A stretch of 64,000 nt of DNA from contig JASANC010005427.1 of assembly GCA_030248135.1 (NCBI GenBank), positions 62,001 through 126,000 on the forward strand, written 5' to 3'. This DNA is from Theristus sp. LFF4_11 (taxonomy: Eukaryota > Nematoda > Chromadorea > Monhysterida > Xyalidae). Each line of letters begins with the position of its first letter. Positions within the stretch are counted from its first letter, which is position 1. A program made the position numbers and the translations under genes. This document shows, in pieces, positions 1-12,000 of the stretch. A model generated the notes under the pieces. It had not been told where the DNA came from. It did no database searches and saw only the letters and a list, made by a program, of their open reading frames with translations.

Positions 1-90
1 CTTGTGCGCGCAATAAGTGGCGACGAGCTATAAGAAAGCAAACAACTGCCATCAACATGTAAGAACCACCAACAGCGCAATGCTGTGCAC

Positions 91-3000
91 TCACTGCTTC
101 GCGTTGTCCCGCACGTGCGCGTGCACCTCGTCGCGCAAGTAGCACGGCGGCTGCGCGGCCACGGCGGCCAGATTCTCGAGCGAGCGTATCAGCACGTTCT
201 CGTTGTAGCGGCGCGATCGTTCCACGGCGTCCGGCAGCGAGCGGCGTGCGTCGTAGCCGGCCTCGTTGAAGTACGGCTCGCTGTTCAGAATCAGTCCTGC
301 ACGAATAACAACAATCGAAACACAACGATTCGTTAGGGCCGTTGAATGGCAGTTGTGGTGGCTTGTGATATTTTATGTCCAATTTGGCGCTTCTATGTTA
401 TTTTCAGTGCTCACCTTGTATCGATACAAACACCTGCAGTAAATTCGAGCCGGGGTTCCATTTTTCGCTGCCCTGCAAATTCAATAAGTTGGTCTTGACC
501 AGGGTACATTGGAATGAAACCACAAATAGTATGAATGTTGGAAACGGTTTTGACGGAACGGATCAACCCGTTGGAAGAACTGACCTTTCCCGTCCACGTT
601 CCCAACAAACTGACGCACACTTTTCCGTCCTGATAGAGATTAGGATTCAACTGCTCCGATGAGTATGACCTGTGATATCAAAATGAAAATTTAACGCGTT
701 TCAACCATCACTCAAAATGTACATCACCGGTTCAGTGAAAAAAATAAACAGAAAACAGCTACTGAACCGAACGCCAAAAATCAACCTGTAATGAACGAGC
801 GGCGGCACGAGCGGGTACTCGTCGGGCAGTCGGGCGTCCAGGAGAAACAGCCCGTTGTAGTACGGTGTGCCCGCTGGTCCGACCATCAGACAAGACAGCA
901 GATCCATGCTGAAGTTGATTCCACTATCCATAACGCGATTTGTCGATTTGCAGCTCTGTCTCAGCCCTAGGTTAGACCTGGCTCAAAACACCGCTTAAAC
1001 TAATGTTCCTTTGTTCGTTCTACCACAGTCGAACTGTAAAACGCCTGAAACGCATTCTGGCACCTGATATGGCTCCATCGAGCTGCGTAAACCAATCACA
1101 AGGTTAAAAAAGCCAATCAGCGAACTGCTGCTGATTTACAATTCGACACTGTACTGTTTCATAACCGCCACAGCGAACTGCTTCCTCAAAGCCACGAAGA
1201 AACGCCCGGGGTACCGATTCTCGAAGTGCCTGACGTGCACGCCGTGTGGCAGCCCGCTGGCGAGCAGCTTCGCTTCGGTGGTGACCGCTCGCATGAAATG
1301 CGTGCTCGGCTGGTGCACGGGCGTGCTGCTCGCAAACTGATGCGTTGAGGGACACTCGCCGAGCAGGCGATACGTGCCGACGGAGTCTGCTGCGGTTTTG
1401 TAGCACGACTCCTCGCTGCTTGACGACGTCTGAACGTGGCAACTGTGCGCTTAGCATTACGCATCATGTCTGCTCTCTTTGACACTTCAGGCAGGCTACA
1501 GGGCTGCATGTTGTGCATAAAATGAATCGAGCGAAATTCGGTACACATATCAAGCTCTTCGTGAATCTTCGTTCTGGGTCACTGAATGGAACCCAATTCA
1601 ACGCAACCAAAATCAAAGCCGTTCATTATTGCATACTTCATACTGAAAAAAGACATGAGAGAGGCACGCTCTCCGAGTTTACGGACCGATGCAGAGGACG
1701 TTTTGGCGTCCGTAGACTGCGTGCCACTGCTGGTGCTGGTCTTGCGCCGCTTCGATGGCTCGGACGCCGCCGTCGCCAGATCCTCGGACGAGCCACGCTT
1801 CGCTGAAAGTAGAGAAAATTTGGATTTATGACACATCAAAATACGGCACGTTGATTAACCACATCAACCAATCAGCGAGTGCCCCAGGTTGCAAAATGCT
1901 CACTCATTCTGGTTTGCCAATCTCTGAAATTACGAACAGAGGCCGCCCAGGCACAACATACAGGACGATCGTGTGGATCGTGCGATCGGCTGATCGTCGA
2001 ACACAGGCGACGGCGCAGGCGACTTGGCGCGCTCACTGTTGTTGTGTCTGCTGTCCATATCGTCCGACGACGACACAGTCTCCCAATCAGACGAGTCACC
2101 CTCTGAGTCGTTCTCATCCCTGGCCGTGCCCTCCTGCTCCTCTTCGTCTCCGGCCTCACTGTTCGCATCGTCACCGAGCAATGCCTACGAACGAAGGTGG
2201 ATGTGGATCCAAAAGTTACTTGAAAATGGTGGGTTTGTGTGACGGTGAGAGAATGCCGGTTGGTAATGGTAATTACAACATGATCGCTAATCACAAAGGG
2301 TCATGTTTTGCATTCGATCATTGGCTCCTTTGATGTTTCTCAGTTACTGCTTATGACGAAACTGCTCAAATCAGGCAGGAAAATGAGTCGCACTCATCTA
2401 ATTTGCCAGCCGAAAGTGCGCAGAAATCGCCTTTTTTAAGAACCGAAGAACAATCAGAATGCTACCTGAAACAAATCCACCGGCCAACACTCCGACTCCG
2501 TGTGATCGAACCATCGCACCAGCACTCGACCGCTCGTTGCAATCACTCGGCGCACCTGGGCATTCAAGAAAAAACGCACTGTTTCATTCATTTATTCATT
2601 CATTCATTCACTCATTCATTCATTTTATTTCGCAAAAAGCAGGAAACTCCGATAAAACTGTATGGACAGCATGTGGTTCGGAGACCCATTTTTTTGCTTT
2701 TCATCCGGACTAAAACACGAAAACCCAAACGAGCATCCATCAGCCAGCTCTGCATCTGCACACCTGTCCCACGAGCGCGCGCGCGTCGTCGGTCGATTTC
2801 AGTGGAGCGGCAGCCGAACGCAGCACCATCGCAGACGTGGTCAGCCACTCGTAGTCGGGGTGGTACTGAACGAAAGCAGAATTTCATCTTCACAATAAAT
2901 TATCGTTCTGAAGAAAAGAAAACGCGAACGCAATACGCGATAGAATAAAACACAGAGAATTGTCATTGTGATTCCAACTAAAACCGTGATCAGACCTTGA

Positions 3001-6000
3001 TGTCGAAGACACTGCATCTCTCCGACTTCAACTGCATCGGCATTCCAGCGGCGTCCGTATGATACCAATAGACGTTGGTCACTCGTTCGGCGGCATCGAC
3101 CGACTCAACGATGCCGTAGGTGCACGAGTGCGCTGTCTCCGTGTCCTGCGGCTGCACGATGTAGCCTGCACAGGTGGCAATCACTGATCTTGATTGCTGC
3201 AGGCACGCATAAAAATACTGATTTCAATGCACCCGAAATCACAACGATCGACAAAATGTTCAACACTATCCGACAATGACGAATGAAAGCAAAAATTTGA
3301 AAAATGTTACCCGGCAAGAACACGTGCTGGTCTAAGTCGAAATCAGTGTAGGAGAGAGCAGACGCCTGCACACCGTTCGAGATCGTACCTGAAATTTAAA
3401 AAAACGATCCTCTCAAGAATTTGCTTAGTCAAATACGATCCGAGCCGATCCACTGATGATGCCCAAGAATCAGAGTTCACTTTGACTCTACTTCTAATCA
3501 AACCCTTAAAACATGCCAACCATCCACCACTGACCATCCTGCCAGATGACATCAAGGTAGCTCCTCTGCAGCAGTATTTCACCGACGTATCGGTCACCGA
3601 CAGCAGCCGGCAACTGCGACCGCGTACGTCGACTCGACTCGTCCTGGCGTCGTTTGTTCGCCATTTGCTCGCGGCGTCTTTGCAGCAGCAGTTTCGCGTA
3701 CTTGCTGCAACGCAACAAAATATCGCTGTTCGTCTGCGTTACTTGGAGGAACTCTTGGTTGTGTGTCGGAAATCATAGTTGATCAGGAAACACTAGTCAC
3801 TAAATGTATGTATTGTTAGCGTCTGACACGTTCCAACATTCAAGGTTAAAACTATATTTTAAGGTGTATATTTTAAGGTTAAAACTTCACAGCTTTTCAA
3901 TTGGCCAATTGTTCAATACGCCATTTTGCCCTTGAAAACCAATCAAAACCTCGTCAAAACCGATAACTCCAACCAAAAACATTCCATAACCCAAGAAAGC
4001 AATGACCACGCGAGCTACCGTGAGCGATTGGCACCGAACGACGTCTTCAGCCTCAGCAAGGCGCCCGACTGCCGTGTGGCGTGCGCGCGCGACTGCGACA
4101 GACGCACGGCGGCGCCGGTGGTCGTGATTCGCTGGTTGGCCGACGTCGTGGTGCCTCCGCCGGTGGCCTGGCTCGGTTTGCAATCAGTCAGCTTTGCCAC
4201 GTCCGCCACAGAGACGCTGCCGGCGATTGATTGAGTCGTTGCGCAGCCTGCAAATCGGGCTAGCTGATCAAGCAGGTTTTACAGCTAGTCAAGAGGGGCA
4301 CATTACTGATGAGGCTACCCCTCTTCTGCATATGATGTTGGCCAGGCCGAAACGCAGAGAACCATTCTACAACTTGGTTTTTTGTCAACTGTCTCCGGCA
4401 CTGCCGCTTGGTTGAATTGGATGGTTGAGTGGCTGAGTTGAAATTATCTCAGCTGACTTGCAGTTGAACTGTGAAACATGTGCACTTTTGTGTATTCTGG
4501 CATTATGGCAAAATTTGGAAACGTGATTGGTCACATCGAGCTGGTTGATCGAATTCGAATAATGAGATCAACTCTAACACAGCCAATCAGCTGATTGCCC
4601 TGAGTCAATGCAATTCAACCGATCGGCCTGTGCCAATCAGCGTGCCAATCAATCAACCCGCCAGCTGTGTACACAACGAAAAAGACCAAGACCATCTACT
4701 AAAAAAATAAAAAAAGACAAATTAGCGAATATCTTATCTTTGGAACGTACCACCTTCTGACGCCGTATAGAACGCGGTACTGGTTGGACTGTCGGTTGGT
4801 TGTGCTGGCACGGGAGAAGTCGGCTCTGCAGATTTGTCCCTTTTTTCAGCGACCGCCTCCAAATGTTTCGCACTGCGCGTCGTGCGCTGACAATCGCCAG
4901 ACTGTTGCTTCGACTTCGGTGTGCGCGCTTCTGACTCGTCTTGTTTCGGATCAATTTTTGACGTAGATGCAGAACTCGGGTCTCTGACGACTGCAAAACA
5001 ATACAAACCATGTGGCAGCAGAAACGTGTTGTGGTGATTGTAATCACTGTGATTCAAGCTTCTCTGACTGGAGTAGGCCTCAAAACCTGTGCGCACGTTA
5101 GATGGAATGACTGGACGTTCTCAAAAGAAGACGTTGGATACACATCCCTCGTCGAAATTCAGGCAATTGCACAGGTCAGCTATTGCAAACTGCACGCACG
5201 GCGGTTTGGAACGGGTTTATAGTTGATTCTATCACAAAAACCAAACAACAACTGCCCATGCTTCTCTGTTTTCAAAAGTAACCCAAAACGAAATGCTCAA
5301 TTCCTATAACATCGAAGACCAGACCGCGCACCAGATTTCCCGTCGGCCACACAGTTTGCCCGAGTGGACGTTTGCTCGGCAATGCGTTTCATTTCGCGTT
5401 TCTTTTTCGTTTCAACCATCCTGTTCAACTCCTGCAGCCAATCGTCGTACGTCACGAGTTCATCCTGCGGCCTCAACTGACCGAGCATTCGGTCGCCGAG
5501 CTGGCACGACTGATGCTCAAAGTGGTCGAGACGAATCACTCTGAAATTGAGAACACTACTGCTTTGCAAGGTTGGAATGAGGTTCGCGATCGTTTGATGC
5601 CAATCAATACTCGCCAGGCCAGACCCCATGAAAACCTGTGGGGTACCGTACCGGTATCTTGGTGGCGGGGACGCAAGTTGGTGCTAAGCCAGCAAGAGGG
5701 CTCATGTGGCAGCTGGTGTTTTGCTTTTTAGCCCTCAACTGTTCAGCCCAAGAGTAAAATGGCAATGCAAAATATCGAAAGTAACCCGACTCCCTGAGAT
5801 CGACATTACGGACAAAATATTTTGAATTGCCGCATGAAGCATCAACTACTTCCGCTAGTTACGAGTTTCGCGCGCAGAAAACGCGAGATAAAAAGGGGCG
5901 CACCGCTGCAGGTTCTCGCCATCGATCTCGGTCGGCGGCGCGGCAGCCGAGTTGCACGGATTCAAACAGGTGAGCCAATTGACGTGAATCGATTTGATCA

Positions 6001-9000
6001 TTGTCTGAAAATCATTGTTGTTCAATTTTTCTCGTTTGCAACTCCGAAAACAACAAAGACATCACAATATAACCGATAAGATGCTAAAGCGCCATTCATG
6101 GAGGTTGAAGCGCGCTGAAGCGCGCTGACGCGCTTCACTTTGCTACACATTCACGAAGCAAAAAAACAGCGCGCTTCAGCGTGCGTCAGCGCGCTTCAGT
6201 TTTGGAGCACATGCGCATTCACGGACGCGCGCGCTGAAGCGCGCTGAAGCGCGCTGACCAGCTTCATCGTGAATGAAGAAATGAAGCTGCGTCAGCCGCT
6301 GCGGCTTTTTAGGTTTTTTGCCCATTCACGAACGCGCGCGCTGAAGCGCGCTGACGCGCGCTGAAGTGCGCTATCATGAATGATGATATGAAGCTGCGTC
6401 AGCCGCTGCGGCATTTGATGTCCGGACATCAAATTTGTGTGTGCAAAATCGCTGATTGTTGCTGTCAGTGACAATCTTTCACAAATGTTGCAAGACTTTT
6501 TTGTTAAATCATTTAGTACTTTTCTGACAGATTCTGAACCGTATTGTATAGCGTAATTAGTCTCAAAATAAGTGTGACAGTGAGAATACGAATACTCAAC
6601 AAAGCAGAAAAGTAGTGCAAGAAATTTATGTGAAATTTATGTGAACTGTACCCGTGCGACGGTGTGGGGTACTGATTTGCGCAGCCCTTAAAACCGGTGT
6701 GCAGCCCGCAAGAACAAGCTTTGCTAGCTTTGCTTCATTGCAAAAAAGTTTCCTCAACGGCAGCACATGATTAGTGAATGTTGCACAAATCAAAAGATCA
6801 AAACATTCACTGAAACGGCGAAAACAACGAATCGAAGCGGTATATAGTGTGTACTAAACAGCACGTACGGAGACAACACAGACAACAGCACAAAACGATA
6901 AAACTGAATGACATTTAATGAACAAACACCTAGAGAGGTTCCCACCTGTCAACTACTATAGTGCAGTGGTAACATGTTGTGCCTGTCAGCACAGAGGCCA
7001 AAGTTCGAAACCCGTCTGAGCCCAGTTGTTTTTATCGTTTTTATCTGTTGGTTTCTTTCACAAACGCAGCACAATAAAACTTACTGTATTCCTCAATTAA
7101 TTTAATTTTGCCACAATTAAATTCATTCCCTTTTTGGTCTGCATCTATCACAATTGAAAGCGCAGAAATTATGCAAATACGTTTCATTTTTCAGACAAGC
7201 CGCTGCGGCATTTGGGGTCCGGACATCAAAAGCCGCAGCGGCTGACGCAGCTTCATTTCTTCATTCATGATGAAGCTGGTCAGCGCGCTTCAGCGCGCTT
7301 CAGCGCGCGCGTTCGTGAATGGACAAAAAACCTAAAAAGCCGCAGCGGCTGACGCAGCTTCACTTCAGGCCGCTTCATCATTCATGATGAAGCGCGTCAG
7401 CGCGCTTCAGCGCGCTTCAGCGCGCGCGTTCGTGAATGGGTAAAAAACCTAAAAAGCCGCAGCGGCTGACGCAGCTTCATTTCTTCATTCATGATGAAGC
7501 TGGTCAGCGCGCGTCAGCGCGCTTCAGCGCGCGCTTGCATGAATGGGCCTTAAGTGACTGCTTTTGAACAGTGACTGGTATTCATCCAGCAGACCGGTCA
7601 CCCAGCAGACCGGTCACCCAGTAGACCGGTCACACCCGAGAACTTGTCTGTTAATCGTCTGTTAACACGCAGACCACTTGTAATGTGAACTAATAAAAGT
7701 TTAGGCTAACGGAGTACTGTAACGACCACTTTGGGTCTCGACACGATCTTTCCTGATTGTCAAGGATTTTTAATGAAATGTCTCTTAAAGCATGAAACAC
7801 AGTCAACTGTCAAGTACTGAATTTACCCACTGAATTTTTAAGATAGGCTTTTTCACAATACCGACCCTCCTTAGGCACAATTTCAAAAAAGTTTTCAAAT
7901 TCAGTCAAATTTAAATCCAATCGAACCGCCTTGATGCCCTGAGTTCGAAAATCATATTTTTATCTTAATCCAAGCTTTTTTATGCTTTAAAATTGGGAAA
8001 AACCTAATTTTCGATCCCCTTGTAGTAAAACTGCTCTAGCTCGCCTCTGCTTGAAGCTATTAACAAAAATCAAACACCAATCAATTCCCCTTGTATTTGC
8101 GCACATTCTTCGCCATTATATACTATAGGTTGAAAATGTTTTTTCATGCTTTGTATTTTTAAAAAACTGCAGAGGTTGGTGGTTTTTAACGTTTTTCTAT
8201 ACTTTAGAAACGTTTGTGGGGTATAGTTTCTAGGTAATTCTGAAAGATCTGCGAAAAATGTATATACATGTAAAATTTCAGCTTTATAAAGCGTCGCCGG
8301 GACTCACACGATACAAAACAAAATGGCTTGTCGCATGCGTTTTTGGTCAATATGCCGCATGCAGGGTGTTTCCTCCCACCCCCCAAATTTTTTGGGGCCA
8401 CCTCAGGTGCTGCAATTGTGACTAAAAATGGGTTTTCGGATACGCTGAGTTCAAAAATCTTATTTAGAATTTTGCCCGACGTTTCTACTGTGCCCTAAAC
8501 GCGTATGCCATGGGGATCAGGAGGGAAATTTCCTTAAAAATTAAATTTAAATAAAAAGCGCGTCACAAGACACCTGAAATCCTGTTACAATTACAAATCG
8601 AGATCGCTGAGTCTGCATATAATGTTTATTTTGCTATACGGATTACTCCGCACCCTAAAAACGGCTTTTATGGGGACGGAAAGGGAAAAAACTGAAAAAA
8701 TCGGAAACTAATAAAAAAACATAAGAAAACTGTGCCGTAAATGCAAATCGAGGTTGCTGAGTCTGAATATGACGTTTATATTGCTATACGGATTACTCCG
8801 CACCCTAAAAGCAGTTTCTATGGGGACAGAAGGGAAAAAATTAAAAAAATCGGAAACTAGTCAAAAAAATTTGCAAACTATGCCGTAAATACAAATTGAG
8901 GTCGCTGAGTCCGAATATAATGTTTATTTTGCTATACGGATTACTACACACCCTAAAAACAGTTTTTATAGGGACTAAAAGGGAGAAATCCGGAGAAAAT

Positions 9001-12000
9001 CTAAAACTAGTCAAAAAATCTGAAAACTGTGCCATAAATAAAAATCAAGGTCGCTCAGTCCGAATATAATGCTTATTTGGCCATACGGATTACCCCGCAC
9101 CCTAAAAAAGGTCTCTATAGGGACGAAAAAGGAGAAATCTGGAAAAAATCGGAAACTAGTCAAAAAATCTGAAAACTGTGCCATAAATAGAAATCAAGGA
9201 CGCTCAGTCCGAATATGCTGTTCATTTTGCCATGCGGATTGCTCCGCACCCTAAAAATAGTTTTTACAGAGATGAAAATGAAGAAAATTGAAAAAAATCC
9301 GGAAACTAGCCAAAAAAATCTGAATCGATGTCGCTGAGTCCGAATATGATGTATATTTTGCTATACGGATTCTTTTGACTAGTTTCCGATTTTCTTTAGA
9401 TTTCTCGCTTTTCGTCCCTATAGAAGCTGTTTTTAGGGTGCGTAGTAAACCGTAAAGCAAAATAAAAACATCATATTCAAACTCAGCAATCTCGGTTTGT
9501 GTTTGTGGCATAGTTTTCAGATTTTTTAACTAGTTTCGATTATTTTCCATTTTTTTCCTTTTCGTCCCAATAGAGGCCGTTTTTAGGGTGCGAAATAATT
9601 CATATGGCAAAATAAACATTATATTCGAACTCAGCGACTTCGGTTTGTATTTACGGCACAGTTTCAACTTTTTTTGACTAGTTTCCGATTTTTTTAATTT
9701 TTTCCTTTTCTGTCCCCATAGAAGTTGCTTTTAGGGTGAAGAGTAATCCGTATAACAAAATAAACATCATATTCAGACTCAGCAACCTCGATTTGTATTT
9801 ACGGCACAGTTTTCATATATTTTTTTATTAGTTTCCGATTTTTTCCAGTTTTTACCCTTTTTGTCCCCATAGAGGCCGTTTTTAGGGTGCGGAGTAATCC
9901 ATATAGCAAAATAAACATTATATGCAGACTCAGCGACTTTGATTTGTAATTGTAACAGGATTTCAGGTGTCTTGTGACGCGCTTTTTATTTAAATTTAAT
10001 TTTTAAGGAAATTTCCCTCCTGATCCCCATGGCATACGCGTTTAGGGCACAGTAGAAACATCGGGCAAAATTCTAAATAAGATTTTTGAACTCAGCGTAC
10101 CCGAAAACCTATCTTTAGTCACGGTTGCAGCACCTGAGGTGGCCCCAAAAAATTTGGGGGATGGGAGGAAACACCCTGCATGCGGCATATTGACCAAAAA
10201 CGCATGCGACAAGCCATTTTGTTTTGTATCGTGTGAGTCCCGGCGACGCTTTATGAAGCTGAAATTTTACATGTACAGGGTGGGCCAAAAAAAAGGTTCC
10301 ATTTTCAAACTGCTGTCACTGGCTGGTATTTCAATATTATGAGCTGAAATTTTCAGCATTGATGAAACATGTGATGCCATTTTTCTGACAAAATTTTTAT
10401 CCAGTTTGGTCAAGTAGATTCAGTTTTACTGCACAATGTTTAAAAATTCCCAAATTTTCAAAAAAACGGATTTTTAACCAAGAGTTTAACAACGAATCAT
10501 TGCTCATAGACATCCAAATCATCATCAAGGTTTGTCGTCCGGCAGCGGCTGGATGGAATTTTACGCGAAACTGGCGAGTCACTGCAGGAAAACTTTCAGA
10601 TTGCTCCCACCAGATAGCACACCAGACCCGTTGTTCTGCTGTCCACTTAACCATGACGAAACTGCAGAAAACTGAAACTGAAACACTGTTTTTATTCAAA
10701 CCGCAGAAAAACTTTTCAAAAGAAACAAATTAACAGACAGAGCAACACAGAAAACAAAAAATCAACTTAACAATTCTTTCTGTCGCAGTCGCATGGCTGC
10801 TGACTCGAGTCCGTTGTGAAACATCAGAATTTCGCTCGAGGTGCTCAAATGCAATTCAAGTGTGAGACCTTTCCACTCTGAGCGCATGATTTGAACTATC
10901 GCGGGTATCCAAAAAGACCAATTTGTCACCTTCGCAACAGTTTCAAAATTGAATCACGCATCTTGATACTAGTTTTTTCTTGCACTCATTTCAGTCAATT
11001 TGTTGATTTTTCGAGTTTTTTTTAGAAAATCTGCCACAGTGAGCGCTAGGAATTATATATCGGAAAAAAAATTTTGTCAGTAAAATGGCAACGCATGTTT
11101 TATCAGTGCTGAAAATTTCAGCTCATAATATTAAAACACCAGCCAGTGACAGCAGTTTGAAAATGGAACCTTTTTTTGGCCCACCCTGTATATATATTTT
11201 TTGCAGATCTTTCAGAATTACCTAGAAACTATACCCCACAAACGTTTCTAAAATACCGAAAAACGTGAAAAACCACCAACCTCTGCAGTTTTTTAAAAAT
11301 ACAAAACATGAAAAGACATTTTCAACCATAGTATAACAGCGAAAATGTGCGCAAATACAAGGGGAATTGATTGGTGTTTGATTTTTGTTAATAGCTTCAA
11401 GCAGAAGCGAGCTAGAGCAGTTTTACTACAAGGGGGTCAAAAAATTGGTTTTTCCCAATTTTGAAGCATAAAGAAAGCTTGGATTAAGATAAAAATATGA
11501 TTTTCGAACTCAGGGCATCAAGGCGGTTCGATTGGTCTTAAATTTGACTGAATTTGAAAACTTTTTTGAAATTGTGCCTAGAGGTGTGGAGGCCGGGTCG
11601 GTCGACTCAAAAAGCCTATCTTAAATTCAACATTGAACCCATTGAATATTACAACCATGAAGAACGGTAATTATTGTCTCAAGTCATCTGTGGCATCTGA
11701 CACTATCTCACAATGACACCACGATTTTCTCTAGTTAAGACTTGCGAAGCCTTAGGACACCTACAGAACTACTTCATTGCTCCGGTGTGAGACGTAATTT
11801 TCTTATTGCACAGCTCCTTTATGTTGGCAACACAATTCTGTAAGTGCCTAAGGCTTCGCAAGCCTTTATCAAGAAAAATTGAGACAAAATCTGTCCCAAG
11901 GGTACAATAGTTGGGTTTCAGAGCTAATGCTTGATGATCAGGGAACATCGTGTCAAGACCCAAAATAGTCGTTACCGTACTCTGATAGCCCAAACTCAAT

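Noticed and set aside
4306..4354. Hammerhead-ribozyme-like core (CTGATGAG ... CCGAAAC) in the 4.3-kb repeat copy
   Set aside because: Stem II would be only 3-4 pairs around a 29-nt loop, no stem I or III forms beside a GUC, and the second copy at 41.4 kb lacks the CGAAAC half.
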